Shown here in pieces: positions 24,651-32,511 of a DNA stretch of 38,391 nucleotides. The DNA is from Candidatus Cloacimonetes bacterium 4572_55 (GTDB lineage Bacteria > 4572-55). The first letter of the stretch is position 1. Each line of letters starts with the position of its first letter. The notes beneath the pieces are model-generated. The model was not told the DNA's origin. It saw only the letters and a list, made by a program, of their open reading frames with translations, and did not search any database. The DNA lies in contig NBMB01000016.1 in the NCBI GenBank assembly GCA_002084765.1, positions 1-38,391 on the forward strand. Direction: 5' to 3'. Both the position numbers and the translations under genes were made by a program.

Positions 24651-25799
24651 ATGAAAAAAATCATACTTGTTGTCGAGGATAACGTCGCTGTATTACAATC
24701 GATTCGTTATTGCCTGACCATGGAGGGTTTTTCGGTGATAACCGCTAATAATGGGCAAGATGCTTTAGGTGTTTTGAATAATCAATTTCCGGATCTGATT
24801 ATATCGGATATTATGATGCCGAAAATGGACGGATACACATTTTATCAAAATTTGCAATCTCACACAAAATTGCGAAGCATACCCTTTCTATTTTTAACGG
24901 CAAAAGCGGGCAAAAAAGATATCCGGATCGGCAAAGAGATGGGGGTTGACGATTATATCATTAAGCCGTTTGAGCCTATGGATTTGGTGTCCACAGTCAA
25001 AGGAAAGCTGCTTCGCCATCAGGATCATGAGGTGAGCCGCCTGCAGGAGATCGAGCAACTTAGCGATCATTTCCTGACATACCTGATCAATAAGCTGCAC
25101 TCCCCGCTGACGTTGGTTCGTGGATGGATGCACATTTTGTTGGACCCTCGGTATCAGTTCCCTGATGAAGAGCTTCAAAATATTTATAAGACTGTGGTAA
25201 AGGGATGCGCCGAGATGGATAACCTGCTGGAGAACTTCACTTTTTTAGAAAAACTGCAGGAATTCAAGCGCAGCGATCACTTCATGGAGGGGGCGGCGGC
25301 TCTATCGGTCAATAAATTGCTAAATCATGTCTGCAATAAAATAAAGTCCCAATTTCAGGACGTGCGAATTAAGATGGCTTTGCCAGAGAGTACCTTTTTT
25401 GTCAAAGGTCACAGCAAATTTCTATCAAAAATGTTTGAAGAGCTGATGGAAAATGCAGCCAAGTTCACCCAAAAAGAGCCAAAACAGATACAAATTAGCT
25501 TGTATCCGTCCAGAGATCAAATCAAAGTGGAAATCTTAGACAATGGATCGGGCATTGCCGTGAATGACTTGGATCGCATTTTCAATAAATTTTTCCAGTG
25601 CGACCCGGATCGCACGGAAGGCACCGGATTGGGTCTGGCATTGGCGAAAATGAGCGTGGAACTGCATGGAGGATCCATATCCGTCGATAGCCTGGCTGGT
25701 CAGGGCAGCATCTTTCGCGTGATATTGCCGAGAATTACTCCGACAGAAGATGAGCAGATCACAATCGAAGACCGAGACTCACTTATCGATCTTATATGA
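24651..25799 (+). CDS. Receiver-histidine kinase hybrid with a degenerate H-box
   Basis: GAAGGAG sits just before the ATG at 24651, giving 382 residues. Residues 1-120 are a complete receiver domain: acid pocket Glu9-Asp10, phosphoacceptor Asp53 in SDIMMPKMDG, Thr83 and Lys105 in YIIKPF. From about 135 a HisKA-like helix reads FLTYLINKLHSPLTLVRGW. Aligned with the standard FxxxxSHELRTPLT, the phosphoaccepting His is Asn147, and the only nearby His (150) sits where Arg normally is. The ATPase domain (about 235-365) looks intact: N-box EELMENAAKFT, LDNGSGIA, FNKFFQC and GTGLGLALAKM. No membrane segment, so it is cytoplasmic. The protein may bind ATP without normal autophosphorylation, acting as a phosphatase or sensor of its own receiver. 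No cognate regulator lies next to it. Confidence 0.88.
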   Translation: MKKIILVVEDNVAVLQSIRYCLTMEGFSVITANNGQDALGVLNNQFPDLIISDIMMPKMDGYTFYQNLQSHTKLRSIPFLFLTAKAGKKDIRIGKEMGVDDYIIKPFEPMDLVSTVKGKLLRHQDHEVSRLQEIEQLSDHFLTYLINKLHSPLTLVRGWMHILLDPRYQFPDEELQNIYKTVVKGCAEMDNLLENFTFLEKLQEFKRSDHFMEGAAALSVNKLLNHVCNKIKSQFQDVRIKMALPESTFFVKGHSKFLSKMFEELMENAAKFTQKEPKQIQISLYPSRDQIKVEILDNGSGIAVNDLDRIFNKFFQCDPDRTEGTGLGLALAKMSVELHGGSISVDSLAGQGSIFRVILPRITPTEDEQITIEDRDSLIDLI

Positions 25800-25842
25800 T
25801 CAAATTGGCGTATGCAATTGTCATATTTTTATTCATACTTAG

Positions 25843-26003
25843 CCTGGATTATTCGTCATCACGGAAATCGATCCGCAGATTACGCAGATTATCGCAGATT
25901 AAGAATTGATAATTCAAAGAATTATATTTTTTTTTGCCAAATTTTCTTCAGGAAAACGGAGCTTTTGCGCACATTTCACTATATTCGCAACAGAGTCACA
26001 GAG
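25843..26003 (+). repeat. 160-bp dispersed repeat, copy 1
   Basis: Begins CCTGGATTATTCGTCATCAC, contains the CGCAGATTACGCAGATTAT core and an AATTATATTTTTTTT stretch, and ends GCAACAGAGTCACAGAG. It is over 95% identical to the two copies at 29241-29400 and 29421-29581, all in the same orientation. It encodes no protein I can support. Together with the palindrome at 26064-26103 it explains most of the 307-base gap between the kinase and TPR genes. Confidence 0.9.
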
Positions 26004-26063
26004 CGCGCAGAGTCAGCCCAAATAAGGGTTCTTTAGACGCTATGCAAGAGAATGGATAAAGTC

Positions 26064-26103
26064 AAAACCCCTAAGGGCTTCCAAACAAAGCTCTTAGGGT
26101 TTA
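26064..26103 (-). terminator. Terminator-like palindrome after the TPR gene
   Basis: AAACCCCTAAGGGCTT pairs with AAGCTCTTAGGGTTT around a short loop. It begins four bases after the TPR gene stop on the minus strand and is followed there by a short T-run (GGGGTTTTGAC). Its CTAAGGG core is shared with the palindrome at 6537-6565, so it may also be a dispersed element. Confidence 0.5.
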
Positions 26104-26106
26104 TAC

Positions 26107-27540
26107 TCACATATTCGAGACTCGCTCCAGGTCTCGCTCTAATTTGTCGATCACATCTTTCGGGATATCGGCTCCCTCATCTTTCGCCTGATTCATCAGG
26201 TCTATAGCGATCTCATAGTGTTCTTCGGAATATTCCCAGTTTTTCAGAGCCTCATAGCCGCGCGCCTTGGCATGATAGCCGCGATAATCCTCACGATCCG
26301 CCTCTATAGCCCGTTGATAGGCTCGAACCGCGCTGGGATATCGCTCCTCTTTATAAAGATGGTCTCCGAATTCCAGATAATTATCGATTTGGTCGGGCGC
26401 GTCCAAAATCCGGGTCATGAATGGATGACTATCCTCATTCGCTTCAAAGAGACTGATGAGGAACAGGTTGATCAGAAGATGATTTTCGGCAGTCGATTTT
26501 TTCAGATCCATAAGATTCTCGTGATGGAACGGATCGTCGCTATGTTTCTCCAAATAATTTTGATACCTCAGCCTCGTATCACTCTCTGAGAAATCCTGGA
26601 GGATGGCCATCGGAAAGTAACTCCTTGCTGTCTCATAAGATATTTTCTGATCCTCGAAAGCGTCTGCGAACGCGAGATAGTCAGGGACACCGCGGAATTT
26701 TGGATAGAGAGCCATGGTATGGAACATCTCATCCGGTCGGAAACGGAACTCTATGTGACGCTTCATCTTTTCAAATTTGGACGCAAACTCCAGCTTGTCA
26801 AACAACGGACCTCCGATCCTTTCATCGCTCTTCGGCTCATCGTCGTATGCATCCTGCTGAGCTTGGTCCTGGAAACCGTCCTGGAGATCCGCAAATTCAT
26901 TTTCCCGCTTGACCTTTATTTTTTCATTAAATTCTTCTATTTTTTCATTTTTTTCACCCAATTCCCTGAGCGCGAGATCAAGAAAGATTTCCCAGATAGG
27001 ATATGTTGATAGGTCACCGTCTTGTGGCAGTTCATCGGGTTCCTTAAACGCCTTTTGCTGTTCAAATGAGGTGATCAGATGTCCCAGCATCAGCGCATTT
27101 TTCTCAGAAGCTTCAAATTTGGGGGATCGAATCGCCCTGTCGAATAACTCAGATACGTCGGCTTTAAAAGAGTAGGAGATCACTTTATCTAAGACCTCTT
27201 CCTTCAGGCTGGTCTGGTAATCTTCAAAAGCCATATCATCTAATTCCTCGATATGTGCGTCGATAAAGGGTATAATTGCGCTTTCGACCTTTCTCGGATC
27301 CAGCTTGACTGAGTTGAAGTAGTCCTTTTCTTGGATCATGTTCGTGAGCTGATCAATATACATAAGGATAGCCAGCGGGTCTTTCATCTCCTTTTGAAGT
27401 TGAGCAACATCTCGATCTTTCATCTCCTTTGAGGTCGTGGTTCTCTTCATAGAAGCCAATTTAGCCGATCTCTTTTTTTTGCGAGCGACTGCTTTTTTCT
27501 GCCTTCGTTTTTCAACGTTTTTCTTTTTCTTTTTTGCCAT
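26107..27540 (-). CDS. TPR protein with a strongly basic N-terminal tail
   Basis: A 477-residue cytoplasmic protein of unknown function. Residues 1-40 are almost all Lys and Arg (AKKKKKNVEKRRQKKAVARK), as in nucleic-acid or ribosome-binding tails. Residues 45-370 are helical and acidic, with a charged linker near 215-240 (FQDQAQQDAYDDEPKSDERI). Residues about 380-460 hold two to three tetratricopeptide repeats (YLEFGDHLYKEERYPSAVRA, YQRAIEADREDYRGYHAKA, RGYEALKNWEYSEEHYEIAI). No signal peptide or catalytic motif. GGGGGG lies six bases before the ATG. The 14-bp tandem array at 27582-27679 lies just upstream, in or near its promoter or leader. Confidence 0.8.
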   Translation of the reverse strand: MAKKKKKNVEKRRQKKAVARKKKRSAKLASMKRTTTSKEMKDRDVAQLQKEMKDPLAILMYIDQLTNMIQEKDYFNSVKLDPRKVESAIIPFIDAHIEELDDMAFEDYQTSLKEEVLDKVISYSFKADVSELFDRAIRSPKFEASEKNALMLGHLITSFEQQKAFKEPDELPQDGDLSTYPIWEIFLDLALRELGEKNEKIEEFNEKIKVKRENEFADLQDGFQDQAQQDAYDDEPKSDERIGGPLFDKLEFASKFEKMKRHIEFRFRPDEMFHTMALYPKFRGVPDYLAFADAFEDQKISYETARSYFPMAILQDFSESDTRLRYQNYLEKHSDDPFHHENLMDLKKSTAENHLLINLFLISLFEANEDSHPFMTRILDAPDQIDNYLEFGDHLYKEERYPSAVRAYQRAIEADREDYRGYHAKARGYEALKNWEYSEEHYEIAIDLMNQAKDEGADIPKDVIDKLERDLERVSNM

Positions 27541-27581
27541 TCGAATCCCCCCACTTTTTAAATTACACCGATTCTCTATCC

Positions 27582-27679
27582 AACAATGCCATCAGAACAA
27601 TGCCATCAGAACAATGCCATCAGAACAATGCCATCAGAACAATGCCATCAGAACAATGCCATCAGAACAATGCCATCAG
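27582..27679. repeat. Seven perfect tandem copies of a 14-bp unit
   Basis: AACAATGCCATCAG occurs seven times with no change and no spacer. It ends 42 bases before the TPR gene start on the minus strand and begins after the AMMECR1 gene. There are no variable spacers, so it is not a CRISPR array. Identical copies point to recent slippage or unequal exchange, and copy number probably varies between strains. Confidence 0.97.
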
Positions 27680-27751
27680 GAAAATATAAAGAATAAAGGG
27701 AATTTGTCAATCTGATTATGACAATTCCCGATAAAATACCACAGGTACGGC

Positions 27752-28327
27752 TTAACTAAGAACTTCTTCCCCAAAAACGTCCGCTGAGAATATCTCGATT
27801 TCTGTAATAGGGTCTCGCCAGGCTGTGGGGTGCAAACCGGCTTTACGACACGTCTGCGCCAGGAACATCTCTGGAGTAAATCCAGAATTTTCCCCTACTT
27901 GAGGCAACAAAAGCCCTTGGTGAAATCCTTGTTTGATCATAATTCCATGCACGCCGATTTCAATCTCGTCAAGGTCATGAATCCGTTTAAAAGAGCTCAA
28001 CACCGATACTTCATAAGTCAAGTCTGGCAACTCCTCCAGCCTGACTCGAGAGAAACGCGGATCACGCAGCGCGGCTCCTGCAGCCGCGTCGATCACAGTG
28101 CGGTATAATTGTTGAAAGGAGATCGTATAACCGATACACCCTCTTAACCGATCGTTTTTTTTCAAAGTGACAAAAGCCCCTAAGGGCATTTCCAAATTAG
28201 GCGAAACCGTTTCAATTTCAGGAAGCGGCTCTTTCCTTACCAGAGCTTCAACGGTTTTCCGAGTCAATTCTATGAGCGTACGCCGATCCTCCAGGGTTAA
28301 TTTTCCCTCGTCCATCAATTCTTCCAT
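27752..28327 (-). CDS. amrA: AMMECR1 domain protein (AmmeMemoRadiSam system component A)
   Basis: A 191-residue AMMECR1-domain protein. The family signature is MPLGAFVTLKKNDRLRGCIG with the LRGCIG motif, followed by DAAAGAALRDPRFSRVRLEE, YEVSVLSSFKRI, GVHGIMIKQGFHQGLLLPQV and the WRDP ending. In many bacteria it is encoded with a Memo protein and a radical SAM enzyme, but neither is in this window. Its biochemical role is unknown. GGAGG lies nine bases before the ATG at 28325-28327; an ATG 13 codons upstream would overlap that site and adds a basic stretch unlike the family, so I take the inner start. Confidence 0.92.
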   Translation of the reverse strand: MEELMDEGKLTLEDRRTLIELTRKTVEALVRKEPLPEIETVSPNLEMPLGAFVTLKKNDRLRGCIGYTISFQQLYRTVIDAAAGAALRDPRFSRVRLEELPDLTYEVSVLSSFKRIHDLDEIEIGVHGIMIKQGFHQGLLLPQVGENSGFTPEMFLAQTCRKAGLHPTAWRDPITEIEIFSADVFGEEVLS

Positions 28328-28384
28328 CTTCTTTGTCCTCCGTAAAAAATTAAAAAATCGTTTCATATTATATATTAATTTTAA

Positions 28385-29221
28385 TTATCCTTTCTCATCC
28401 AATTTTGTAAGAAAAATCAACAATTGCTCAGCAATCCACACACGCCCGGATTCGTTCAAATGCCCTCCGTCATTTGTATATTGCGGTGCCATTGAGAAAT
28501 AGGTCGTATCCTGATGGACAAAGACCTGCCGGCGACCGTTCGGCAACGTGGATTCATACAATGCAAGATCAAACAAAGGTGCTTGTCCCTCATACTCCCC
28601 CCGCATGAGATCGTTAAATCGGTTCCGACATATATTATCCACGGAATTGCCCAGGGGACTTCCGATAAGACTTTTTACCCAACCCTTTAGTCCGGCTTGG
28701 TTTGACTTTAACGGCAATGTCAGATGAACAAATTTCAGATGCGGATATAAGGCTTGCAATTGGCTCAAAGTCCGCTTGTAATAATCAAATACCTCTTGTT
28801 CGTCAAATTTTTGACTCATATCCACATAACAAAATTTCAAAAAAGCAATATCAACGCTATCTCCGATTCCGCTCTGCAACATTTTTTTGAAATCATCGCA
28901 CTTTGTATTTGGTTTGGTATTTTCGCCGGCTCGCGCGTGTCCAAATATAGGACGATTAAAATCAGCCGGATCGTCGGTCTCAACGATCTCCAACGAGATA
29001 CGATTATTCTTCTGAATAACGTCCTTTATCCCGTCAATAATATTAAATCCGACCGATTGATGTCCAAAAAAAATTTTCTTTTCCGATAGCGTATTCCACT
29101 CAACTTGCGATACGCTATCAAGAGTCCGCGTCGATATTTTTTCCATATTTCCTCCACGAGGCGAGCAAGAAACAAGCATACAAAAAATTGTCAATATAAT
29201 CAAGTTATTTTTTCTTTTCAT
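28385..29221 (-). CDS. SGNH/GDSL-hydrolase-like lipoprotein
   Basis: A 278-residue exported protein with a lipoprotein signal peptide (MKRKNNLIILTIFCMLVSCS; lipobox LVSC). Near residue 50 the sequence KKIFFGHQSVGFNIIDGI takes the place of the usual GDS block I, with Ser in GHQSVG. IAFLKFCYVDM resembles block III context, and the C-terminal YTNDGGHLNESGR supplies the Asp-x-x-His dyad of SGNH esterases. FVHLTLPLKSNQ is also typical. It is probably an envelope esterase or acetyl-transfer-like enzyme on a glycan. AAGGA precedes the ATG. The nearest upstream DNA is the pair of 160-bp repeats; AmmA lies downstream with a 57-base gap. Substrate unknown. Confidence 0.7.
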   Translation of the reverse strand: MKRKNNLIILTIFCMLVSCSPRGGNMEKISTRTLDSVSQVEWNTLSEKKIFFGHQSVGFNIIDGIKDVIQKNNRISLEIVETDDPADFNRPIFGHARAGENTKPNTKCDDFKKMLQSGIGDSVDIAFLKFCYVDMSQKFDEQEVFDYYKRTLSQLQALYPHLKFVHLTLPLKSNQAGLKGWVKSLIGSPLGNSVDNICRNRFNDLMRGEYEGQAPLFDLALYESTLPNGRRQVFVHQDTTYFSMAPQYTNDGGHLNESGRVWIAEQLLIFLTKLDEKG

Positions 29222-29240
29222 TTTGCTGCGTTCCTTTTAA

Positions 29241-29400
29241 CCTGGATTATTCGTCATCACGGAAATCGATCCGCAGATTACGCAGATTATCGCAGATTAA
29301 GAATGGATAATTAAAGAATTATATTTTTTTTTGCCAAATTTTCTTCAGGAAAACGGAGCTTTTGCGCGCATTTCACTATATTCGCAACAGAGTCACAGAG
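29241..29400 (+). repeat. 160-bp dispersed repeat, copy 2
   Basis: Same element as 25843-26003 and first member of a direct tandem pair with 29421-29581 (period 180 bp). It starts about 20 bases upstream of the SGNH-like lipoprotein start, so that gene's promoter must lie in or across the repeat. The 452-base gap 29222-29673 consists almost entirely of these two copies plus the inverted repeat at 29628-29663. Confidence 0.9.
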
Positions 29401-29420
29401 AGTTGAGCAAATTTTCTTAA

Positions 29421-29581
29421 CCTGGATTATTCGTCATCACGGAAATCGGTCCGCAGATTACGCAGATTATCGCAGATTAAGAATGGATAATTAAAGAATT
29501 ATATTTTTTTTTTGCCAAATTTTCTTCAGGAAAACGGAGCTTTTGCGCGCATTTCACTATATTCGCAACAGAGTCACAGAG
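29421..29581 (+). repeat. 160-bp dispersed repeat, copy 3
   Basis: Differs from copy 2 by one substitution near the start (GGTCC for GATCC) and one extra T in the T-run. The 20-base spacer between the copies (GTTGAGCAAATTTTCTTAA) resembles the sequence after this copy (ATTGAGCAAAT), so the true duplicated unit is about 180 bp and includes the spacer. Confidence 0.9.
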
Positions 29582-29627
29582 AATTGAGCAAATCCTCTCG
29601 CGTTTTTGGTGCCTGTCTATCGATATC

Positions 29628-29663
29628 TATCGCCAGACGCTTTTTCCGAGACGTCTGGCGATA
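29628..29663. terminator. Strong inverted repeat after the ATP-grasp gene
   Basis: TATCGCCAGACG and CGTCTGGCGATA are a perfect 12-bp inverted repeat with a 12-base loop, starting 10 bases beyond the ATP-grasp stop on the minus strand. The T-run (TTTT) is on the plus side, where no gene ends, so it fits a terminator best in the direction without a gene; on the minus strand it may still act as a transcript end or be a mobile palindrome. Confidence 0.5.
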
Positions 29664-29673
29664 TTTTATTTCA

Positions 29674-31014
29674 TTATTCCAGGATATGGTCTTCGTCAAT
29701 CGATGTGAGGATCTCGGCACCCTGATGCGTATTTATCACATCTGACAGAGAACCGCGCACCAATGTGCCGGTATATTCGCCCAGGATCACCAGGTTCCCT
29801 AAGACCACGTTTACAGTCTCAATAGAAACGTTCCCATTATCAATATAGGGACATTTAATCGTTTCATGGGGGTAATATTTCTGCGAGATATATGGGCGTT
29901 TTTGAATTTCTTCCAAATCAGGCAGCTTTTTATCATACGATTGGCGACCCACTATCACGCCGAAACCGCCGTATCCTTCGCCCGCTTTAACCACCTTATC
30001 CATGACGTTATTCATAATTTCGTCATAATTTTCTGGTGTGACAACAACCGCTTCTGGAAAAATATCCTCAATCAGCTCTTTTTCCTCTTCAGTCAGCAGA
30101 TGGCTGTATCTGGTCGGGATCTCCGCCATCAGCGTTTTGGAGCTGATCAGAGCGTCCGAGAATGGCGGCACAATGCAGATATCGTCGTTTTCGTATGCGC
30201 TCGCCATTGCCTCCAATCTGGGAATATGCTGACGAATCTCTTCCATCAGGAAACCGCGGAACAGCACATCGATTTTTTTGTCGCCAACATAGACTTTCCC
30301 GTTCTCATACCGAAATTCAGCCGGATTCACTACCAAGCTCTCAAATCCGAGGGAGCGAAAATAGTTTGCCTCGCAATGCGCGATAAAAGCCGAGTCGTCT
30401 TCAGGAAATAGCCCGATAGCGATTGTCTTTGGATCTTCTCCGAACATGTCGCGATACGCGTGGATCAATGAATTGATCAGCCGTTCTTTTTGTTTATGAT
30501 GTTTGATTTTTCCAAAATCCCCGTTGGCGGCAAAAATACCCTCGTACAACCGCGTCCTGTTGCGCGTCATACAATTGACGGCAAAATCATTATCCCAGAT
30601 TCCTCCAGGATTCTCAGGATTGCACTCTAAAACTTTCAAATTTTTGTATGAAGGCGAATAGATCACGTCCAGCCGGATATGGCGGATCAGCTTGCCAGAT
30701 TTTGGCGTATGTTTGATCAATCTTTGCTCGAATTCCAAGAAATCGAATGTGTCCAAGCCTTCGTTGATCTCCTTATGGCGTTCCTCGGCAACTTTTTCAA
30801 ATATCCGATAAAGTGCCTCGCTTGTTTGCTTAAAATACCTGAATTTTTCGCCAAATACCGGATAAACACCGTGAATTTTTTTATTAATGTGAAAATTCGG
30901 CACAACCGTTTGATTCAGTTCCTCTTGGAAGTAATAGTCATAAGAATCGATCTCGTACTTGACTTGTCCAGGATACTTAAGTGCTTCCACCAATGCCTGA
31001 CGATAATTAAACAT
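29674..31014 (-). CDS. Circularly permuted ATP-grasp-like ligase, unknown substrate
   Basis: A 446-residue cytoplasmic protein related to the circularly permuted ATP-grasp/glutathionylspermidine synthase-like group, which couples ATP hydrolysis to joining a carboxylate and an amine. Support comes from RLDVIYSPSYKNLKVLECNP followed by ENPGGIWDND, the Gly-rich VVKAGEGYGGFGVIVGR in the position of the ATP-binding loop, YISQKYYPHETIKCPYID, and the late strand GEYTGTLVRGSLSDVINTHQ. GGGGGA precedes the ATG at 31012-31014; an ATG seven codons earlier lies across that site. No peptide, polyamine or natural-product gene is nearby, so its product is unknown. Overall fold confidence is moderate. Confidence 0.65.
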   Translation of the reverse strand: MFNYRQALVEALKYPGQVKYEIDSYDYYFQEELNQTVVPNFHINKKIHGVYPVFGEKFRYFKQTSEALYRIFEKVAEERHKEINEGLDTFDFLEFEQRLIKHTPKSGKLIRHIRLDVIYSPSYKNLKVLECNPENPGGIWDNDFAVNCMTRNRTRLYEGIFAANGDFGKIKHHKQKERLINSLIHAYRDMFGEDPKTIAIGLFPEDDSAFIAHCEANYFRSLGFESLVVNPAEFRYENGKVYVGDKKIDVLFRGFLMEEIRQHIPRLEAMASAYENDDICIVPPFSDALISSKTLMAEIPTRYSHLLTEEEKELIEDIFPEAVVVTPENYDEIMNNVMDKVVKAGEGYGGFGVIVGRQSYDKKLPDLEEIQKRPYISQKYYPHETIKCPYIDNGNVSIETVNVVLGNLVILGEYTGTLVRGSLSDVINTHQGAEILTSIDEDHILE

Positions 31015-31156
31015 AAAAATTCCCCCTAATCTCATAAGAAAAAACCATTAATTTCTTTATTTTAATACGATATTTTAATACAATTGATTTGATTTCCAAC
31101 GATCATTTAACGTATTAACGCAAATTTCCATAAGTTAGTGTCGAGATTTAAGTAGA

Positions 31157-31190
31157 AAAATCCTATACCGTTGTCTCGGCATAGGATTTT
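31157..31190 (-). terminator. Rho-independent terminator of the pil operon
   Basis: On the minus strand AAAATCCTATGCCG pairs with CGGTATAGGATTTT around a six-base loop and runs into TTTCT, about 43 bases after the pilC stop. A good stem and T-tract make this the most convincing terminator of the window. Confidence 0.7.
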
Positions 31191-31232
31191 AACAACGAAT
31201 CGTGTATGAATCAACCCTACAATACGGCCCGA

Positions 31233-32450
31233 TTAGTTTTCCATTGCACTAATCAACTTAAACATCGGCATATACATTGCCACCACAATATAGCCAATTG
31301 TGATACCCAATCCGACGATCATAATGGGCTCCATAGCCGCGGTCAATGTCTCCACTGCTTGATCCACCTCGTCGTCATAAAAATTGGCTATCCGCACCAG
31401 CATATCCTCCAGCGCGCCAGTCTCTTCTCCAATGGCGATCATGGAGACCACCATAGGTGGGAAGATAAATTCATGCTTTGAGAGGGGTTTCGAGATGGTC
31501 TCGCCTTTACTGATGCTTGTTCGTGTGTCCAGAACTGCGTCGGTGACGATCCGATTTCCCGCGGTTTTTGCAGTGATTTCCAGCGCGTCCAGAATTGGGA
31601 CGCCGCTTCCCAGCAGTGTGCCAAGTGTTCGGGTGAACCTGGCGACAGCGGTTTTCCGTTGGAGATTTCCGAGAACGGGCAACTTCAGAAGAACCATGTC
31701 CAAAACTTTCTCTCCCGCGTCTGTTTTATGCCACTGCTTTATCCCGACGATGATCCCCACTATTGTCAGGATTATCAGCCACCAATATCCGATCAGGATA
31801 TGGCTCGCTACCAACACAGTCTGGGTCGGTCCTGGCAGTTCTGCGCCCATTCCGCTGAACATCGCGGCAAATGTGGGGATCACAAAAATCAATAAGATGG
31901 CAATCGCAACCGAGGAGACGCCGATTACAACCATGGGATAGACCATAGCACCTTTGATCTTTGCCAAAATTTTGGCATTTTTTTCCATGTAATCCGCCAA
32001 GCGCTCTAAAATGGTATCCAAAATACCGCCGATCTCGCCCGCTTCCACCATATGGATGTAAAGCGAGTCAAAAATATCCTTATGCTTACCGAGAGAGTCG
32101 GAAAGCGTCGAGCCTTCCTCTACATCGGAAGCTATTTGTTTGAGACGCTTTGCCAAAAATTTATTCTCCAGTTGGTTTCCAAGAATATCCAAACAGGAGA
32201 GAATAGGCAGACCCGCGTTGATCATTGTCGAAAATTGACGGGTGAACACCACCACGTCCGCAGTCCCGACGCCGGTTCCAATCGTGATATCCATATCCAT
32301 CGAAAAACCGCCCGCTTTTTTGATCTCGGTCGGTTTTATCTGCTCCTGGCGCAATCTCCCCTCGGCCTCCTCACGAGAAAACGCCTCGATATCTCCGGAG
32401 ACCTCTTTCCGATCCCGGATACCCTTCCATTTAAACTTAATTTTCTCCAT
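31233..32450 (-). CDS. pilC: Type IV pilus inner-membrane platform protein PilC
   Basis: A 405-residue polytopic inner-membrane protein of the PilC/GspF family, on which the PilB and PilT motors act. It has a cytosolic N-terminal part (FKWKGIRDRKEVSGDIEAFS), two T2SSF domains, each with FTRQFSTMINAGLPILSCLD / FTRTLGTLLGSGVPILDALE, and three hydrophobic helices (VVIGVSSVAIAILLIFVIPT; YWWLIILTIVGIIVGI; IMIVGLGITIGYIVVAMYMP). It follows pilT by 61 bases with GGAGG upstream, and a terminator follows. No pilin or assembly gene (pilM-Q) is in the window. Confidence 0.96.
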   Translation of the reverse strand: MEKIKFKWKGIRDRKEVSGDIEAFSREEAEGRLRQEQIKPTEIKKAGGFSMDMDITIGTGVGTADVVVFTRQFSTMINAGLPILSCLDILGNQLENKFLAKRLKQIASDVEEGSTLSDSLGKHKDIFDSLYIHMVEAGEIGGILDTILERLADYMEKNAKILAKIKGAMVYPMVVIGVSSVAIAILLIFVIPTFAAMFSGMGAELPGPTQTVLVASHILIGYWWLIILTIVGIIVGIKQWHKTDAGEKVLDMVLLKLPVLGNLQRKTAVARFTRTLGTLLGSGVPILDALEITAKTAGNRIVTDAVLDTRTSISKGETISKPLSKHEFIFPPMVVSMIAIGEETGALEDMLVRIANFYDDEVDQAVETLTAAMEPIMIVGLGITIGYIVVAMYMPMFKLISAMEN

Positions 32451-32511
32451 CGCCTTAGATTTCCTCCACGCTACATGTTAGTTTAATAAATACTTTTGGA
32501 ACGTATTTCGA

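Noticed and set aside
27582-27679. CRISPR-like array
   Set aside because: The 14-bp units are contiguous with no spacers and no cas genes are near; it is a simple tandem repeat.
29282-29580. Small protein gene in the 160-bp repeats
   Set aside because: No frame is shared by all three copies with conserved coding pattern, and the T-run length differs.
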